Assembly (NCBI GenBank): GCA_028023455.1
Contig: JAQFVV010012394.1
Span: 27,483,010-27,547,009 of the forward strand
DNA length: 64,000 nt
Source: Epiperipatus broadwayi
Lineage: Eukaryota > Onychophora > Udeonychophora > Euonychophora > Peripatidae
Direction of reading: 5' to 3'
Below the pieces are notes generated by a model. It was not told the origin of the DNA and made no database searches. It saw only the letters and a program-made list of their open reading frames with translations. This document shows positions 27,401 through 42,400 of the stretch, in pieces (positions within the stretch are counted from its first letter, which is position 1; every line of letters starts with the position of its first letter). The position numbers and the translations under genes are program-made.

Positions 27401-30400
27401 ATGAATACTAATCAAAAAATACAATAAACATAAGAAAAAAATACAATCAACGCAATAAATTCCTCTTTTGCCATTACCTGGATATATGTTAAATAATTGA
27501 TATAATCAATTTCTAAACCCCCATCCTGTTCTTTACTAGTATCTCATACCTATATATCCATGTCTATCGACCATTATACGAGCGCACATATACATATGGA
27601 ATTTTTCAATCAATAACCCAGAGTAAAAATAATCAAGAGAAAGAAAAAACAAAATCAACAAAATAAAATTTCACCATCTATTATAAAATTAATATTACAA
27701 AAAAAATTAACAAAAACACAAATTGAAATAATAAAAAAAATATATAAATTTTGTTTATCTTATTTCCCGAAAATATGACAATAAAAATATGTAGGCTTAT
27801 TTATATATGTAAATTTTATTTGACTTTCTGGTTTCCCTAAAGTATATTCATATCTTTGGGAATTAAAGTTGGTCTTGTCCTTCAGTGGATTATGGGCTAA
27901 CCTTCGGCCACAGACAATTCATACATTTACAATTCACACATATCATTAATGTCTTTTCCTTAGATATTTATGTGGAACTCTGTTGGCAAACTGATCCTCA
28001 CACAGAAAACAGATGGCAACAGAAATAACACAATCACATGGCTAATACAGATTACAAGTCCAGTATATTTCTGTTTTCTCTACTCCTTGATATTTCTTAT
28101 CTGGCAGTTAATATTATATATTTCAAACATGATATATATACTTTATAGAGCTCAGAATAGTTATTCTAATAATTTCTGTTTTTTGATCAAAACGATCTGG
28201 TTACTCCGGGTAATTTAAGATTTTATGTTAATGTTCAGTTAAAATCTCAATTTTTTTCACTAACAGTTCTTTTCTTCTTTCCTCTGGAGATACATAAAAG
28301 CAATGAAAGCAGCTGAAGAAACCCCTGAACACAGGAACAATCTATCTTAATTAAACCAAAACTTTTTCCTTTTATAATTCTTTTATATAAAAGAAAATGC
28401 TGACTCACCATGCAGGTATTCAGTATTCACATTTTACCTTTCTTTCAATTTTGTACGAAAAAAAATAACCCCAAAAATTTTTATATTTTATTCGTATTAT
28501 CTTTAAGTAGCCTGAAATTAAATTTTTTTAAAAATAAGTCGATAGCCTGATTCATCTATCAACAAAAGAAAAATCTTGTACATTGAATCAGTACAAGATT
28601 ATTTACATTAATTAAATAAAAAAAATTATTAATTAATCCATTATAGGATACCTACATGACTTTTCCCTTTCTTCCAGAAAAGACATTTTATCATTAGCTA
28701 ACATTCCACATAGCACTTAAAAAAAAATATTTTTATGTAATTACCCGATACTAAATAATGAAATCCTGTAATATGTGACCTAATGACATTTGTAAAGATA
28801 ATAAAAAACATTATATCTTTCAAACAAAAATAAAATCCTAATTTTAGAAGAAAATTTTGTTTCACATTAAAACAAAATGACAAGATAAAAATATATTTAT
28901 AAAATGCGTATACACACCTTTCAATCCACAGACACATTTGTACTTAGTTTAAACTCTTTTTATATTTTTTTTTATTAAGGTTTATTTATCTTAAAGTACT
29001 TCAAACCTTGTGAAAGGGTTCACATCTTAATCCTCATCACAATTTATAATCCTAAATTGTGTTGCTTAAAATTTATGCATACATACATATATACTCTTTT
29101 AAAATTTATTATATATATTAAATTTTTGGAAATCTTACCTCCTACTAATGCAAACTGACAGCGTCCTGTACGTAAATCCTGTACTGCAGCATGTAATGCT
29201 GTAAGCGATGAACTACAAGCAGTATCATATACGCTACTTGGTCCAGTGAAATGATAAAATTGAGATATGCTATTAGATAAAACAGATCTTCTAAAACCTA
29301 AATAAAATATTTAACTGTTCAAATTAATTAATCAATAGCACTGGTTTTTAATATAAGTTAATTTAAAATTCTTAAAATCAAAAAAACAACAACAATAATT
29401 TGATGTGTAGCAAGTCACATTTAACATATCAATTATATAAATAAAATTTTATTTTTAAATGTAATTCGTAAATGATAAATACAGTTGTAAGAATATGATT
29501 AAATAATTAAAAAAGCATGCAAACAAAAAAATAATAATACAGAAACACTAACAAAACATCATACGACTCCTATCGGTACATTGATGATGTTATAACAGTC
29601 ATGACCAAAGAATATCGGTGATGTGCTTCTAGTTATTAAAAAACTGAGGACCCCAAAATTTATAAATACTGAACTGTTGTCGAATTCCAGGCTGTAGTTT
29701 GATAATAATAATAAAAGGTACAGATGGTGTTTGGAAGAAAGGTGCATCAGATTTAAAAAATCCAGATATATTAGATTCAAATCCAAAATTCCTCACTGAT
29801 GAAAACCACAAATATGAAACTAATATAAGAATATAGATAGGCTAGCACTGATGTAATGTGATGTGATGTATTTTGGCTTCTCCTTAAACGAAGTCAAGAA
29901 TATCTCAGCAATTATGCCCAGATAAACCTGTTAGCCATTTTATTCTCCATTCCCCACTCTTAAGTCTTCCCATATTCTGCCCCATCCCATTTCCACAACA
30001 TAATCTTTGTCAATTACCCCCCTTATCTCTTCACAAACCCAACATAAAAACTAATAACTCACTTTCTGTATAGTCACTTTGTTTATGTCTATTCTCCCAT
30101 AACTTCATTATCTGTACCCTTTCTGCTTTCAAGCATTTACATTCAATCAACAGGTGCCTAATATTTTCTATACCTTCCTTACACAATTTGCACACTAAAT
30201 TATCCATGGTTTTCCATTTACATGTATATTCTCTTGTTGCTAAAGATCCCGTTCGAGCCTTAAATAATAAACTACTTTCCTTATTATTATCATAAATTAA
30301 CTCGCATGCAATATTCCGTTTACTTCTATATATATTTAAACTCTTCTTACCCTCCATACTGGTTCTCCATCTCTCCAACTCCCTATTTTTTATTAATGCT

Positions 30401-33400
30401 TCTATTCTTTTATCCCATTCCTTATCACTATAACACTCAACAATCCTCCTAACACAATCATCCCATCTTTTATACAAGTATATTGACAAAAATTCTTTAT
30501 CCAAATCTTTCGCATACCGCATTATCTTTCTCACCCATCTTGTTATCTGCCCTTTACTCATAACCCAATTGAACACTATTTTTGCTATTCTTTTACTATC
30601 CATAAACTGCAACCTACCAAACATTTTCATTTTACTTTTTGCATCTCTCATATAAAAACTTGACCATCCCATTTCTCCTTGAATTGCCTCCTTTGCTGTC
30701 CACATCTCTGCATCTAATGCATGTCTTCCTACTTCCCTTTGTACTTTCTCTAAATAATCTAAAACTCTTTTACTAACCCATAATGCATCATAACCATATG
30801 TTAACCCTGCTACTGCAACTCCCTTTCATACTATTCTAGCTACATCATATTTATTATATGAAAATACTGTTAGTTTCTTTACCAAACCCTTTATTTTCTT
30901 TGCTTCATTTACCAATTTTTTCTCCCATTCATCCAAGCAATTTTCCTGATTAAATAATATGATTCCCAAATATCTATATCTATCCACCACACTCAACTTT
31001 ATATCCCCCAATAAAAATTCTACATCTTCTCTTTCCCCAGTATTAACCATCATTATATTTGATTTTTCTTCACTGAATTTAATCCCCATCTCTTTACCCA
31101 CCCTTGCACATGTCCTCAACATAATTTCCATATCTTCTCTTCTTTCTGCACACAAAAAGATATCATCTGCAAAAAAAAGACCCGACAAAATATGTACTCC
31201 CTTGCCACCTATTAATGGTATCTCTACCCCTCTTCCTAGTCTTTCTATTGCTTTCTCCATTTCACTCAAAAACAACAAAAACAAAATAGGTGACATAGGG
31301 CATCCTTGCCTTAATCCCACCCCATTTTTAACTTTAACTGATTCTATATCCCCTAACTGGTAAGTATAATAATTATTTTCATATAATTTCTTAATAATAT
31401 TTACTAAAGCTTCATCCATTCCCAAATTGGCTAACCTTACCCATAATCTATTTCTATTTACTCTATCATATGCTTTCTCTATATCTATAAAACTCACATA
31501 TAATGATCTACCTGAATTCCTACTCATCTCCATAAGCTGTGTAACTACAAACAAACTATCTCCTATACGCCTATCAGACCTAAAAACTCCTTGCATTTCC
31601 CCCACTACATTATTCTCTTTCATCCATTTTACAACTCTTCCAGCTACCATATATGAGAAAACTTTATATAAAACTGATGTTACCGCTATCGGTCTATAAT
31701 TATTTAACTTTCTATGATCCTTACCCTTTCCTTTAAATAATAATCTTATTCTTGTATTACTCCAACTAACCGGAAAAACTGTCTTCTGTGCCATTTTATT
31801 AAAACAGGATAATAACTTTGCTTTTGCTCTATGCCCTAAATTCATTACCATCTCTGCTGCCCATCCATCTAAACCTCTTGCCTTTCCACTTCTCAATCTC
31901 TTCCCTGCCTCATTCAATTCATTTTTTGTGAACCTAATATTCCCATTACTAACTGCTTCCATTTTTTCTATCACTACTTCCTTCACATCTAACATCTTTT
32001 CTATATCCATTACATATCTATTTAAGATTCTCTCTATCTCTTCTCTAGAGCTACATTCTATTCCCTCATCATCTATTAATACTATCTCTCTTTCCCCTAC
32101 ATTTCTCCTTTTAAGGTAATTCCAAAATTTTTTACTCCCATCTCTTCCACTTTTATTAATATCCTCTAACAATTTACTATTTAACTTCATCCTCTCTATA
32201 ATTATCCATTTTAGCCAACTTCTTCTTTTCTAAGTACTTTCCCCATTTAGCATTAATATCATTTTCACTTTCTTTGTTCTTAATAGCACACTTATATTCT
32301 CTGCATGCTTTTTCCTCTCTTTTACACTTTTACTAACTCTCATTTTTTTATTACTTTTATTCTTCTGTATATTCTCAACCAAAACCCTATTTGCCACTTT
32401 TTCTATTTCACCACACCAGTCCTTATACTCATCCCCATCCAACTGCTCCATGGTTTCTTCAACTTTTATTTTATATTCTTCCAACTTATTCTTATCATTC
32501 ACTCTCCATCCACATCTTTCACTATTATTTCTACCTTTATTTCTATCCTCCATCACATTACTAACCATTTCTATTACAATAAAATTATGATCACTATTAC
32601 ATACTCTCTCTTCATTATCAAACACCTTAATTTTCCGTATTTTATTCATTCCCTCTTTCTCTACCAATACATAATCTATTGTGTGAAATACATTATTCCT
32701 AGACCATATGTATTGTCCCTCATACATATTTGATAAATTCCCAATGCTCAAATTTACTCTTTGACAAAATTCCTTCAAAAACTGACCATTCTTATTATCT
32801 ACATCATCAATTTCTTCAATATGTCCATTCATATCCCCTATAACCATTATTCTCTTCCCCTTTTCTTTAAAAATTTGTATATCCTTAACTAGGCATTCAT
32901 ATATACTACTGTTCCACTTCATTACAGTTTGACTATCTCCAGTAGCTATATACCCTACAGCCACCATCCATTCTTGTCTACCCAATCTTATTTCAAACCA
33001 CAAATGCTCTTGACACTTAACAATATTTAAATATTTCCTCGATATAACACCTATACCACCACCCCTTTTTTCTTTTTCTTTTCTGTTTACACTCTGCCAT
33101 ACCACCTCTTCCAAAATAGGTTCTTCTTCTTCTCTTAGATGAGTTTCCACTACTGCTAATACCTCCAGCTCTTCATTTTCAATTGCTTTATTTAATTCCA
33201 GCCACTTTTCTGGTCTCCTACCACCTTGCATATTCAAAAACCCAATTTTAACAATTTTTTCTTTCCTAGCTTTTCTTTTATAAATTCTTTTGATTCTTTA
33301 TCCTCCATTACGTTTATAACAACCTTTCTTACCATTAATCTTACAAAACCATTCCCTCTCCACATCTACACTTATATCTACATCAACCATCTTTTGCTTA

Positions 33401-36400
33401 TTTCTTTTATCCCCTCCATTCGTCTTGTTTTTGATCGATTTATTAAGTGCTGCCATCTGGTGTCCAATAATTACTCAAATTTGCATTAGGTAACAGGATT
33501 GATATAAAATAGATTTACTATTTACTAATACAGTATTAAGTTTCAACCAAAAACTGGTCTTACATGGAGACAGGGTAAAATGGAAGGATAATGTTCAGTC
33601 AAAATATAGGATTACACTTCTTTTTTTTTTTTGATTAATAAGTTTTTAATATCTATAAAAACTAGAAAAAATACAGTATTCTTGTTCAATGTTTATTGTA
33701 TTTGTATACTAATATTTTAAGATAATTAAGGTTATAAAATATGTACATGAGAAATCTTTAAATCCCAGGCAACTTATTAAATCTTTCTATATTTTTCTTC
33801 CAGATAAGCTTATAAATTGTTAAAATGAATAGATATTGACCTCATGTAGGAAGAGATAGTGCCTCTCAACAGCTGCTGAAGAGTTTGATAGTAAACATCA
33901 CAAGCCTTCATACTTAAAAGATTGTTCATTGTTTAAATAAATGAAATGCATTCAAGATGGCAGCTAATGTTTTTTTGCAAAAATTCAATTTAAATCAATT
34001 TATAAACATGCTACAGTTTTATCATAAGTCTAAATGATTTATACCAAAATATATATCTAATCTATTTTCAAATCGTTTAACAACGTCGTCAGCTTTAATT
34101 GTGGATTCAAATAACCACAGCAACCATACTTTAGGACTTGTTTGCTCAACATGTGCCAAAACCTTATGTCAACAAGCTCTGGAATTACAAGTTATTGGAA
34201 AAGTACAGAGTATTCCATATGAAAGAATATTCAAAATTTTTAATTTTTTGTAATTTCCCCGATTATAGATAAAAAGTTGATCTAAGTTGAATTGAAAACA
34301 ATACTTAAATCAGATGATTTATTAGTAAGATTATTCCAATGACTTCAAACTTTTATTGGATTTATATCACAACCTTGAAAATGTACTACAAAATTTGAAA
34401 TGAAATGTCAGATAACTTATATTCTCTCATATGAAAGAAAGGCCAGCCAATGATAAATATATCAACATAGTGAAACCTTATATGCAATCAAATATAAATG
34501 CTATGTTTTTGTAGCCCGGAGTATTGTGCCTTGCAATTTATATATGCAATTACATAAATACAATGAGAAACATACTGAATCTAATATTAAATTATATGAT
34601 ATTGTTATGCTAATATTTGATATCATAATGGCTGCATTCATGTTATCGTAATGTATAAAAAATACTTTAAATGTGATAGACTGAATAGTATAATACAGGT
34701 ATATTTATGTGTAACCTTACTTTTATGCCTTGCTGCCGCTTTGTTATTTATAAAATATGTAAAAATGTTTGCAAAAAAAAAAAGTATATCATTTAAAAAT
34801 GTATTCTACCAAGACATAGATATTTTAACATTCATTTGAGAAATGAAACATTTGATAAAAAAAATAAACATACATTTCTAAGAACTAATTATGATGATAA
34901 AAACAATGAGCATTGCCAATTGCTCTGCTTAGCCAGAGAAAGCATTTAAAATATCTCTATCAGGAAATCGATCCCCCACCCCCCAAACCTCTGACCATGG
35001 TTTTGTGCTTTGGCATTCCTCAGAGAGGCGCTAGGATAGCTTTATACACTAGCTCTCTGAAGCTATCCTAGTGCCTCTCTGAGGAGTGCCAAAGCACGAA
35101 ACCATGGTCAGAGGTTTGGGGGGGGGGGGTCGGTTTCCTGACAGAGATAATTTAAATGCTTTCACTGGCTAAGCATTTATCACAAAGCTTGTTAAGCAAT
35201 TGGCAATGCTCATTGTTTATATCTTACAAGCTTAAGAGAATTGGGTCATGTGATCTATGACTAATTATGATGATATTTTGTAAAAAAAAATACATAAAAC
35301 TCATAATATACTAAAAATTTTAAAGATAATAATGCAAACATTACAGCAATTTTCAAGTGAGCATTTTAAATAAATGATATATCGCCAGTATTAGTGTCAA
35401 GAACATTTTTCTTCCTTGCTGATTCAAATTATTATTTTATACTAAATTATTACAATTCTAAATATATTACCTTTAGCAGGTGAACAGACAATTTCAGATT
35501 CAGAAAAAGATGAACCAACATAAACTCCTGTAGTATGATTATTTAAGTAGTCAACACTCAGTCCCGAATCAAATATTGCTTCGTAGGAGACTTCGAGTAA
35601 TATTCTAACCTGAGGATCCAATACATTGACTTCCTGTTAAATAAATATTAAAAAATATTTAGTTTATTTTTGTAAAAAGATTCTTTTAATTTTAACATTA
35701 CTTTGGTAGCTAAATTTTATTCAGTAAAAATAATATCCCTATTAAGTCCTGACAAGACTATCGAATCCTAGATATTATATGAAAGATATTTCACCTATTT
35801 CCAAAATTTTTCAATATAGTGTATCAGAAGTAGTTTATGATTAGCACAGATTGAAATGAGCTTGTTATGAGAGAAAATTTTCTACAATATCATTCTAAAC
35901 TTTTGCAGTTGATGTAGATATTAAAAAATATATACATATATTTAAATCATATATATTATTTTTTTATAAACTCCACATACATTTTAATGTAAAAAAAATT
36001 TTATAATTCCTTTAAATTTTTTAACAGTTTCAAATGTTCTGCAATCTTCATCAGCGCTACAACATTTAAACATATAATAATCATATAAACATATAAAAAG
36101 AATTATATTTAAATCATCCACCCAATGTGATGTGATGTGATGTATTTTGGCTTCTCCTTAAACGAAGTCAAGAATATCTCAGCAATTATGCCCAGATAAA
36201 CCTGTTAGCCATTTTATTCTCCATTCCCCACTCTTAAGTCTTCCCATATTCTGCCCCATCCCAAAACCATAACATAATCTTTGTCAATTCTATGGCCTTT
36301 ATATCTAAACCCCCCTTATCTCTTCACAAACCCAACATAAAAACTAATAACTCACTTTCTGTATAGTCACTTTGTTTATGTCTATTCTCCCATAACTTCA

Positions 36401-39400
36401 TTATCTGTACCCTTTCTGCTTTCAAGCATTTACATTCAATCAACAGGTGCCTAATATTTTCTATACCTTCCTTACACAATTTGCACACTAAATTATCCAT
36501 GGTTTTCCATTTACATGTATATTCTCTTGTTGCTAAAGATCCCGTTCGAGCCTTAAATAATAAACTACTTTCCTTATTATTATCATAAATTAACTCGCAT
36601 GCAATATTCCGTTTACTTCTATATATATTTAAACTCTTCTTACCCTCCATACTGGTTCTCCATCTCTCCAACTCCCTATTTTTTATTAATGCTTCTATTC
36701 TTTTATCCCATTCCTTATCACTATAACACTCAACAATCCTCCTAACACAATCATCCCATCTTTTATACAAGTATATTGACATAAATTCTTTATCCAAATC
36801 TTTCGCATACCGCATTATCTTTCTCACCCATCTTGTTATCTGCCCTTTACTCATAACCCAATTGAACACTATTTTTGCTATTCTTTTACTATCCATAAAC
36901 TGCAACCTACCAAACATTTTCATTTTACTTTTTGCATCTCTCATATAAAAACTTGACCATCCCATTTCTCCTTGAATTGCCTCCTTTGCTGTCCACATCT
37001 CTGCATCTAATGCATGTCTTCCTACTTCCCTTTGTACTTTCTCTAAATAATCTAAAACTCTTTTACTAACCCATAATGCATCATTACCATATGTTAACCC
37101 TGCTACTGCAACTCCCTTTCATACTATTCTAGCTACATCATATTTATTATATGAAAATACTGTTAGTTTCTTTACCAAACCCTTTATTTTCTTTGCTTCA
37201 TTTACCAATTTTTTCTCCCATTCATCCAAGCAATTTTCCTGATTAAATAATATGATTCTCAAATATCTATATCTATCCACCACACTCAACTTTATATCCC
37301 CCAATAAAAATTCTACATCTTCTCTTTCCCCAGTATTAACCATCATTATATTTGATTTTTCTTCACTGAATTTAATCCCCATCTCTTTACCCACCCTTGC
37401 ACATGTCCTCAACATAATTTCCATATCTTCTCTTCTTTCTGCACACAAAAAGATATCATCTGCAAAAAAAAAAACCCGACAAAATATGTACTCCCTTGCC
37501 ACCTATTAATGGTATCTCTACCCCTCTTCCTAGTCTTTCTATTGCTTTCTCCATTTCACTCAAAAACAATAAAAACAAAATAGGTGACATAGGGCATCCT
37601 TGCCTTAATCCCACCCCATTTTTAACTTTAACTGATTCTATATCCCCTAACTGGTAAGTATAATAATTATTTTCATATAATTTCTTAATAATATTTACTA
37701 AAGCTTCATCCATTCCCAAATTGGCTAACCTTACCCATAATCTATTTCTATTTACTCTATCATATGCTTTCTCTATATCTATAAAACTCACATATAATGA
37801 TCTACCTGAATTCCTACTCATCTCCATAAGCTGTGTAACTACAAACAAACTATCTCCTATACGCCTATCAGACCTAAAAACTCCTTGCATTTCCCCCACT
37901 ACATTATTCTCTTTCATCCATTTTACAACTCTTCCAGCTACCATATATGAGAAAACTTTATATAAAACTGATGTTACCGCTATCGGTCTATAATTATTTA
38001 ACTTTCTATGATCCTTACCCTTTCCTTTAAATAATAATCTTATTCTTGTATTACTCCAACTAACCGGAAAAACTGTCTTCTGTGCCATTTTATTAAAACA
38101 GGATAATAACTTTGCTTTTGCTCTATGCCCTAAATTCATTACCATCTCTGCTGCCCATCCATCTAAACCTCTTGCCTTTCCACTTCTCAATCTCTTCCCT
38201 GCCTCATTCAATTCATTTTTTGTGAACCTAATATTCCCATTACTAACAGCTTCCATTTTTTCTATCACTACTTCCTTCACATCTAACATCTTTTCTATAT
38301 CCATTACATATCTATTTAAGATTCTCTCTACCTCTTCTCTAGAGCTACATTCTATTCCCTCATCATCTATTAATACTATCTCTCTTTCCCCTACATTTCT
38401 CCTTTTAATGTAATTCCAAAATTTTTTACTCCCATCTCTTCCACTTTTATTAATATCCTCTAACAATTTACTATTTAACTTCATCCTCTCTATAATTATC
38501 CATTTTAGCCAACTTCTTCTTTTCTAAGTACTTTCCCCATTTAGCATTAATATCATTTTCACTTTCTTTGTTCTTAATAGCACACTTATATTCTCTACAT
38601 GCTTTTTTCCTCTCTTTTTACACTTTTACTAACTCTCATTTTTTTATTACTTTTATTCTTCTGTATATTCTCAACCAAAACCCTATTTGCCACTTTTTCT
38701 ATTTCACCACACCAGTCCTTATACTCATCCCCATCCAACTGCTCCATGGTTTCTTCAACTTTTATTTTATATTCTTCCAACTTATTCTTATCATTCACTC
38801 TCCATCCACATCTTTCACTATTATTTCTACCTTTATTTCTATCCTCCATCACATTACTAACCATTTCTATTACAATAAAATTATGATCACTATTACATAC
38901 CCTCTCTTCATTATCAAACACCTTAATTTTCCGTATTTTATTGATTCCCTCTTTCTCTACCAATACATAATCTATTGTGTGAAATACATTATTCCTAGAC
39001 CATATGTATTGTCCCTCATACATATTTGATAAATTCCCAATGCTCAAATTTACTCTTTGACAAAATTCCTTCAAAAACTGACCATTCTTATTATCTACAT
39101 CATCAATTTCTTCAATATGTCCATTCATATCCCCTATAACCATTATTCTCTTCCCCTTTTCTTTAAAAATTTGTATATTCTTAACTAGGCATTCATATAT
39201 ACTACTGTTCCACTTCATTACAGTTTGACTATCTCCAGTAGCTATATACCCTACAGCCACCATCCATTCTTGTCTACCCAATCTTATTTCAAACCACAAA
39301 TGCTCTTGACACTTAACAATATTTAAATATTTCCTCGATATAACACCTATACCACCACCCCTTTTTTCTTTTTCTTTTCTGTTTACACCCTGCCATACCA

Positions 39401-42400
39401 CCTCTTCCAAAATAGGTTCTTCTTCTTCTCTTAGATGAGTTTCCACTACTGCTAATACCTCCAGCTCTTCATTTTCAATTGCTTTATTTAATTCCAGCCA
39501 CTTTTCTGGTCTCCTACCACCTTGCATATTCAAAAACCCAATTTTAACAATTTTTTCTTTCCTAGCTTTTCTTTTATAAATTCTTTTGATTCTTTATCCT
39601 CCATTACGTTTATAACAACCTTTCTTACCATTAATCTTACAAAACCATTCCCTCTCCACATCTACACTTATATCTACATCAACCATCTTTTGCTTATTTC
39701 TTTTATCCCCTCCATTCGTCTTGTTTTTGATAATATTACAATTTAAAAGCCCACCCCCTTTACAACTCCCTAACATTGTGATATTTCAGCAGCGCCCTCT
39801 GTGAATAAATATAAAATATGAACCTCAAGCAACCAAACTCAAACGGAGGCTCTCTTGAGTCTTAAGTTGCAATGATGTTATATATTGAAATTCAGACCTA
39901 TTCAAACAAAGAGCATGAAATTAAATTAATAATGATATTAAATTGCTAGTAAACAAACATGTTTAAGTTATGTATACAAAGAAAGACAACAAGAATATTT
40001 ATTTTAAACTTTTTATATATATATATATATTAAGAACGAATAAACAAAACAAACAGAAAAAATAAGATAAAATATAAAAGAACAATAAAAAAAAAGATAT
40101 AGGTTGCCTTTTACTCAATGTTGATTATGAGAGATATAATGAATAGGTGAAACTATGATTTTGAAATTTAGACAAATATTCTAATGAAATCATAACATAA
40201 ATTTATAAAGTATAAATAAAATAAATAATATATAACTGACAATAAACATCTATTATTAAGAAATAAACTGCATTTTCCATACTATTTAGATTGCTTATAT
40301 TAAGTTATCTATTTAAATTCAAGAATATAATTATAGCACATTTAAAACTTTATTGGTAGTATTTGTTCTAAAAATAATTTTAAATTATTCATAAAAAAAT
40401 TTTTGAGAACAAAAACATAAATCAAATGTTAATAAACTACAAAATATTTTTTTACATTTTCATCCAATCTGAAAAAATCTGCATCAAACTTGGTTATGTC
40501 CTTTAAAAATCCATGACGTGATGGAAGACCGAATAAACCTTCAGGCCATCTTCTGGAACAACCATCTATCATGTCCTTACCAGATAATAGTCCTTCCCAG
40601 AATTCCTAGTAAAAAGTAGAAAGAAATAATTTCACATAAATTTGTTTTATATTTAAATATTTCAGAACTGTCAGTATTTAAATCTTAATTTCAAATCAAA
40701 ACAGATCTCTATTCTAGCACCATCTATAGGAAGCTTGAAAAATCAATTATTACCACATATTAAGGTATTTAAATGCACAAAATGGTTTCTGTTTTTTACT
40801 TTTATCAATGAGGCTTGAGATTCAAAACTAAAAGTAATGCCTTAAACATCGAAAAGTCACCTTTAACTTCATTTTACTATTCAACCTAAAATGGCTGAGA
40901 TTCAAAACATTCTAGTGTTTTGAACCCAAGCCAATGTGCCCAAATAATTATACAAAACTGCTCTTATTTTATTATATACTGTGTAAAGTTAAATGATTTT
41001 CTATAAAATCTCTAAGCTTGGTAGCAAATTATCTTTTTATCACTCCACCTAGTGTAAGCTTAAATAATCAATAGATGCTAGATGATCATGCTGAATAAAT
41101 TCCTATCTAGTGATATCCTTTTCTAACATCCCCAGACTATTTTCTAGCTTATGGCTGCCATCAGTCAGATTTGGATAGGATAGCCCTGGATAGAGAATTA
41201 TTAAGCACTAGCATCTATTGATTACTCGAACCCAAACTAGATGGCGTAATTAGAATGAAAAAAGAAAAATGTGCTATTGAGCAGCATAACTGGAATCATG
41301 CAATATTTTACTGGCTTTAAATCTCTTTGCTAAAAACATTAAATAAACTGATGGGAAAAAAATGCTACACAAAAGAAAATCTTTCGAATTTTTAAAATGA
41401 AACATCCATACAGGAAAACATATTTACTTTAATCATGAATGACTCACTTTCCAAACTCAATTTTTGGCAGGCTTTATTTATGCCTATTTGGTAAAAGAAT
41501 TTAGCTTGTGCTGATTTTTTACTTCAATATTTATTGCATTATTATACGCATACAATAAAATACATAAAGTTAGAGATTATGATAAATTAAAGAACATAAT
41601 GTTACATACTCTAGTTTCCAAGTCTTAAAATTTAGATTTGCATTTGGGGGATGGCGGTTAATATTTCTTACGCTTGAAGTTTGATTTTTAGAATAGATTT
41701 GTTTAGGGATCCACCATGCCCCTTAGCATTTTCTCACTCTTGAAATTTAATGTAATCATACATTATCATTACACCTGAATAAATTTTGAGTGGGTTGTTT
41801 TATCTCTAGGACCAACTTCTTAAATAAATTGCATGTGATATTTATTTGGGGGGTTTAATAATTCAAGCATTAACCTTAAATATGTACCAACACAATGTCT
41901 CATTTAAATGACACCATGCATCCTAGTGAAAAGGTGATTTAGTTCCCTTTTAATGCTGCCTACAACCACTTCTTAATCAACTTGTGTAGCATCATAATTT
42001 AGCTATTCATTACAAAAAAATTTAATGCCCATGTCTGAATCACAAGTTACTTGAAATGTGAAGTGTTTTTTTTTAGCTTTTGTAGATCATTTTCCTAATC
42101 ACCACAAAATCTTGCAATGGTTTGAGTTATTTTGAACATTTCAGTAGCAGTATTGCCCAGAAAATTTGTTCCATCACAGATTAAGATACAAAACCCAATG
42201 CCAAATTTCATACTGTAACACGTGATTCAGACACAGTAGATGTTTACAATTTTTTTTGTGATAAATAGCTAAACTAGGTTGCTATGTAACATATGCATAA
42301 ATTCAGAGTTGGCACTGCAGGCAGTTTGGAGTGAGAACCAGTCTCAGGTCAACTTTTCACGGTGAAATGCCGTGTATATTAAAAATTATTTTCTCATTGT

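Larger units (their letters stand above)
29849..33435 (-). mobile_element. CR1-like LINE, copy 1 (5'-truncated)
   Basis: Minus-strand non-LTR element covering the end of ORF1, the endonuclease and reverse transcriptase of ORF2, and a C-terminal CCHC-like finger. It ends at the 3' side in repeated ACATC units (complement of 29849-29870), as CR1-type elements do. It lies in intron 3 in host-gene sense orientation. It is almost identical to the copy at 36124-39776, from which it differs by scattered substitutions and a small deletion near 30015. The 5' break is at 33435, where similarity with copy 2 stops. Confidence 0.9.
36124..39776 (-). mobile_element. CR1-like LINE, copy 2 (5'-truncated)
   Basis: Nearly identical to copy 1 at a constant offset of 6293 bases over the C-terminal frame. 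It reaches about 0.3 kb further 5' into the end of ORF1, and keeps the 3'UTR segment (about 36280-36310) that copy 1 lacks. It ends in three to four tandem ACATC units (complement of 36124-36143). It lies in intron 2, same strand as the host gene. Its flanks differ from those of copy 1, so the two are separate insertions. Confidence 0.9.

Noticed and set aside
30959-31363. Plus-strand open frames opposite the CR1 RT (also 31427-31699, 37252-37509, 37721-37993, 38568-39029)
   Set aside because: Antisense shadows of the LINE coding strand; Ser/Thr/Ile-rich translations with no family motif.
29849-39776. Tandem segmental duplication of the whole 29.8-33.4 kb block, including host sequence
   Set aside because: Similarity stops exactly at the LINE ends; flanks and 5' truncation points differ.
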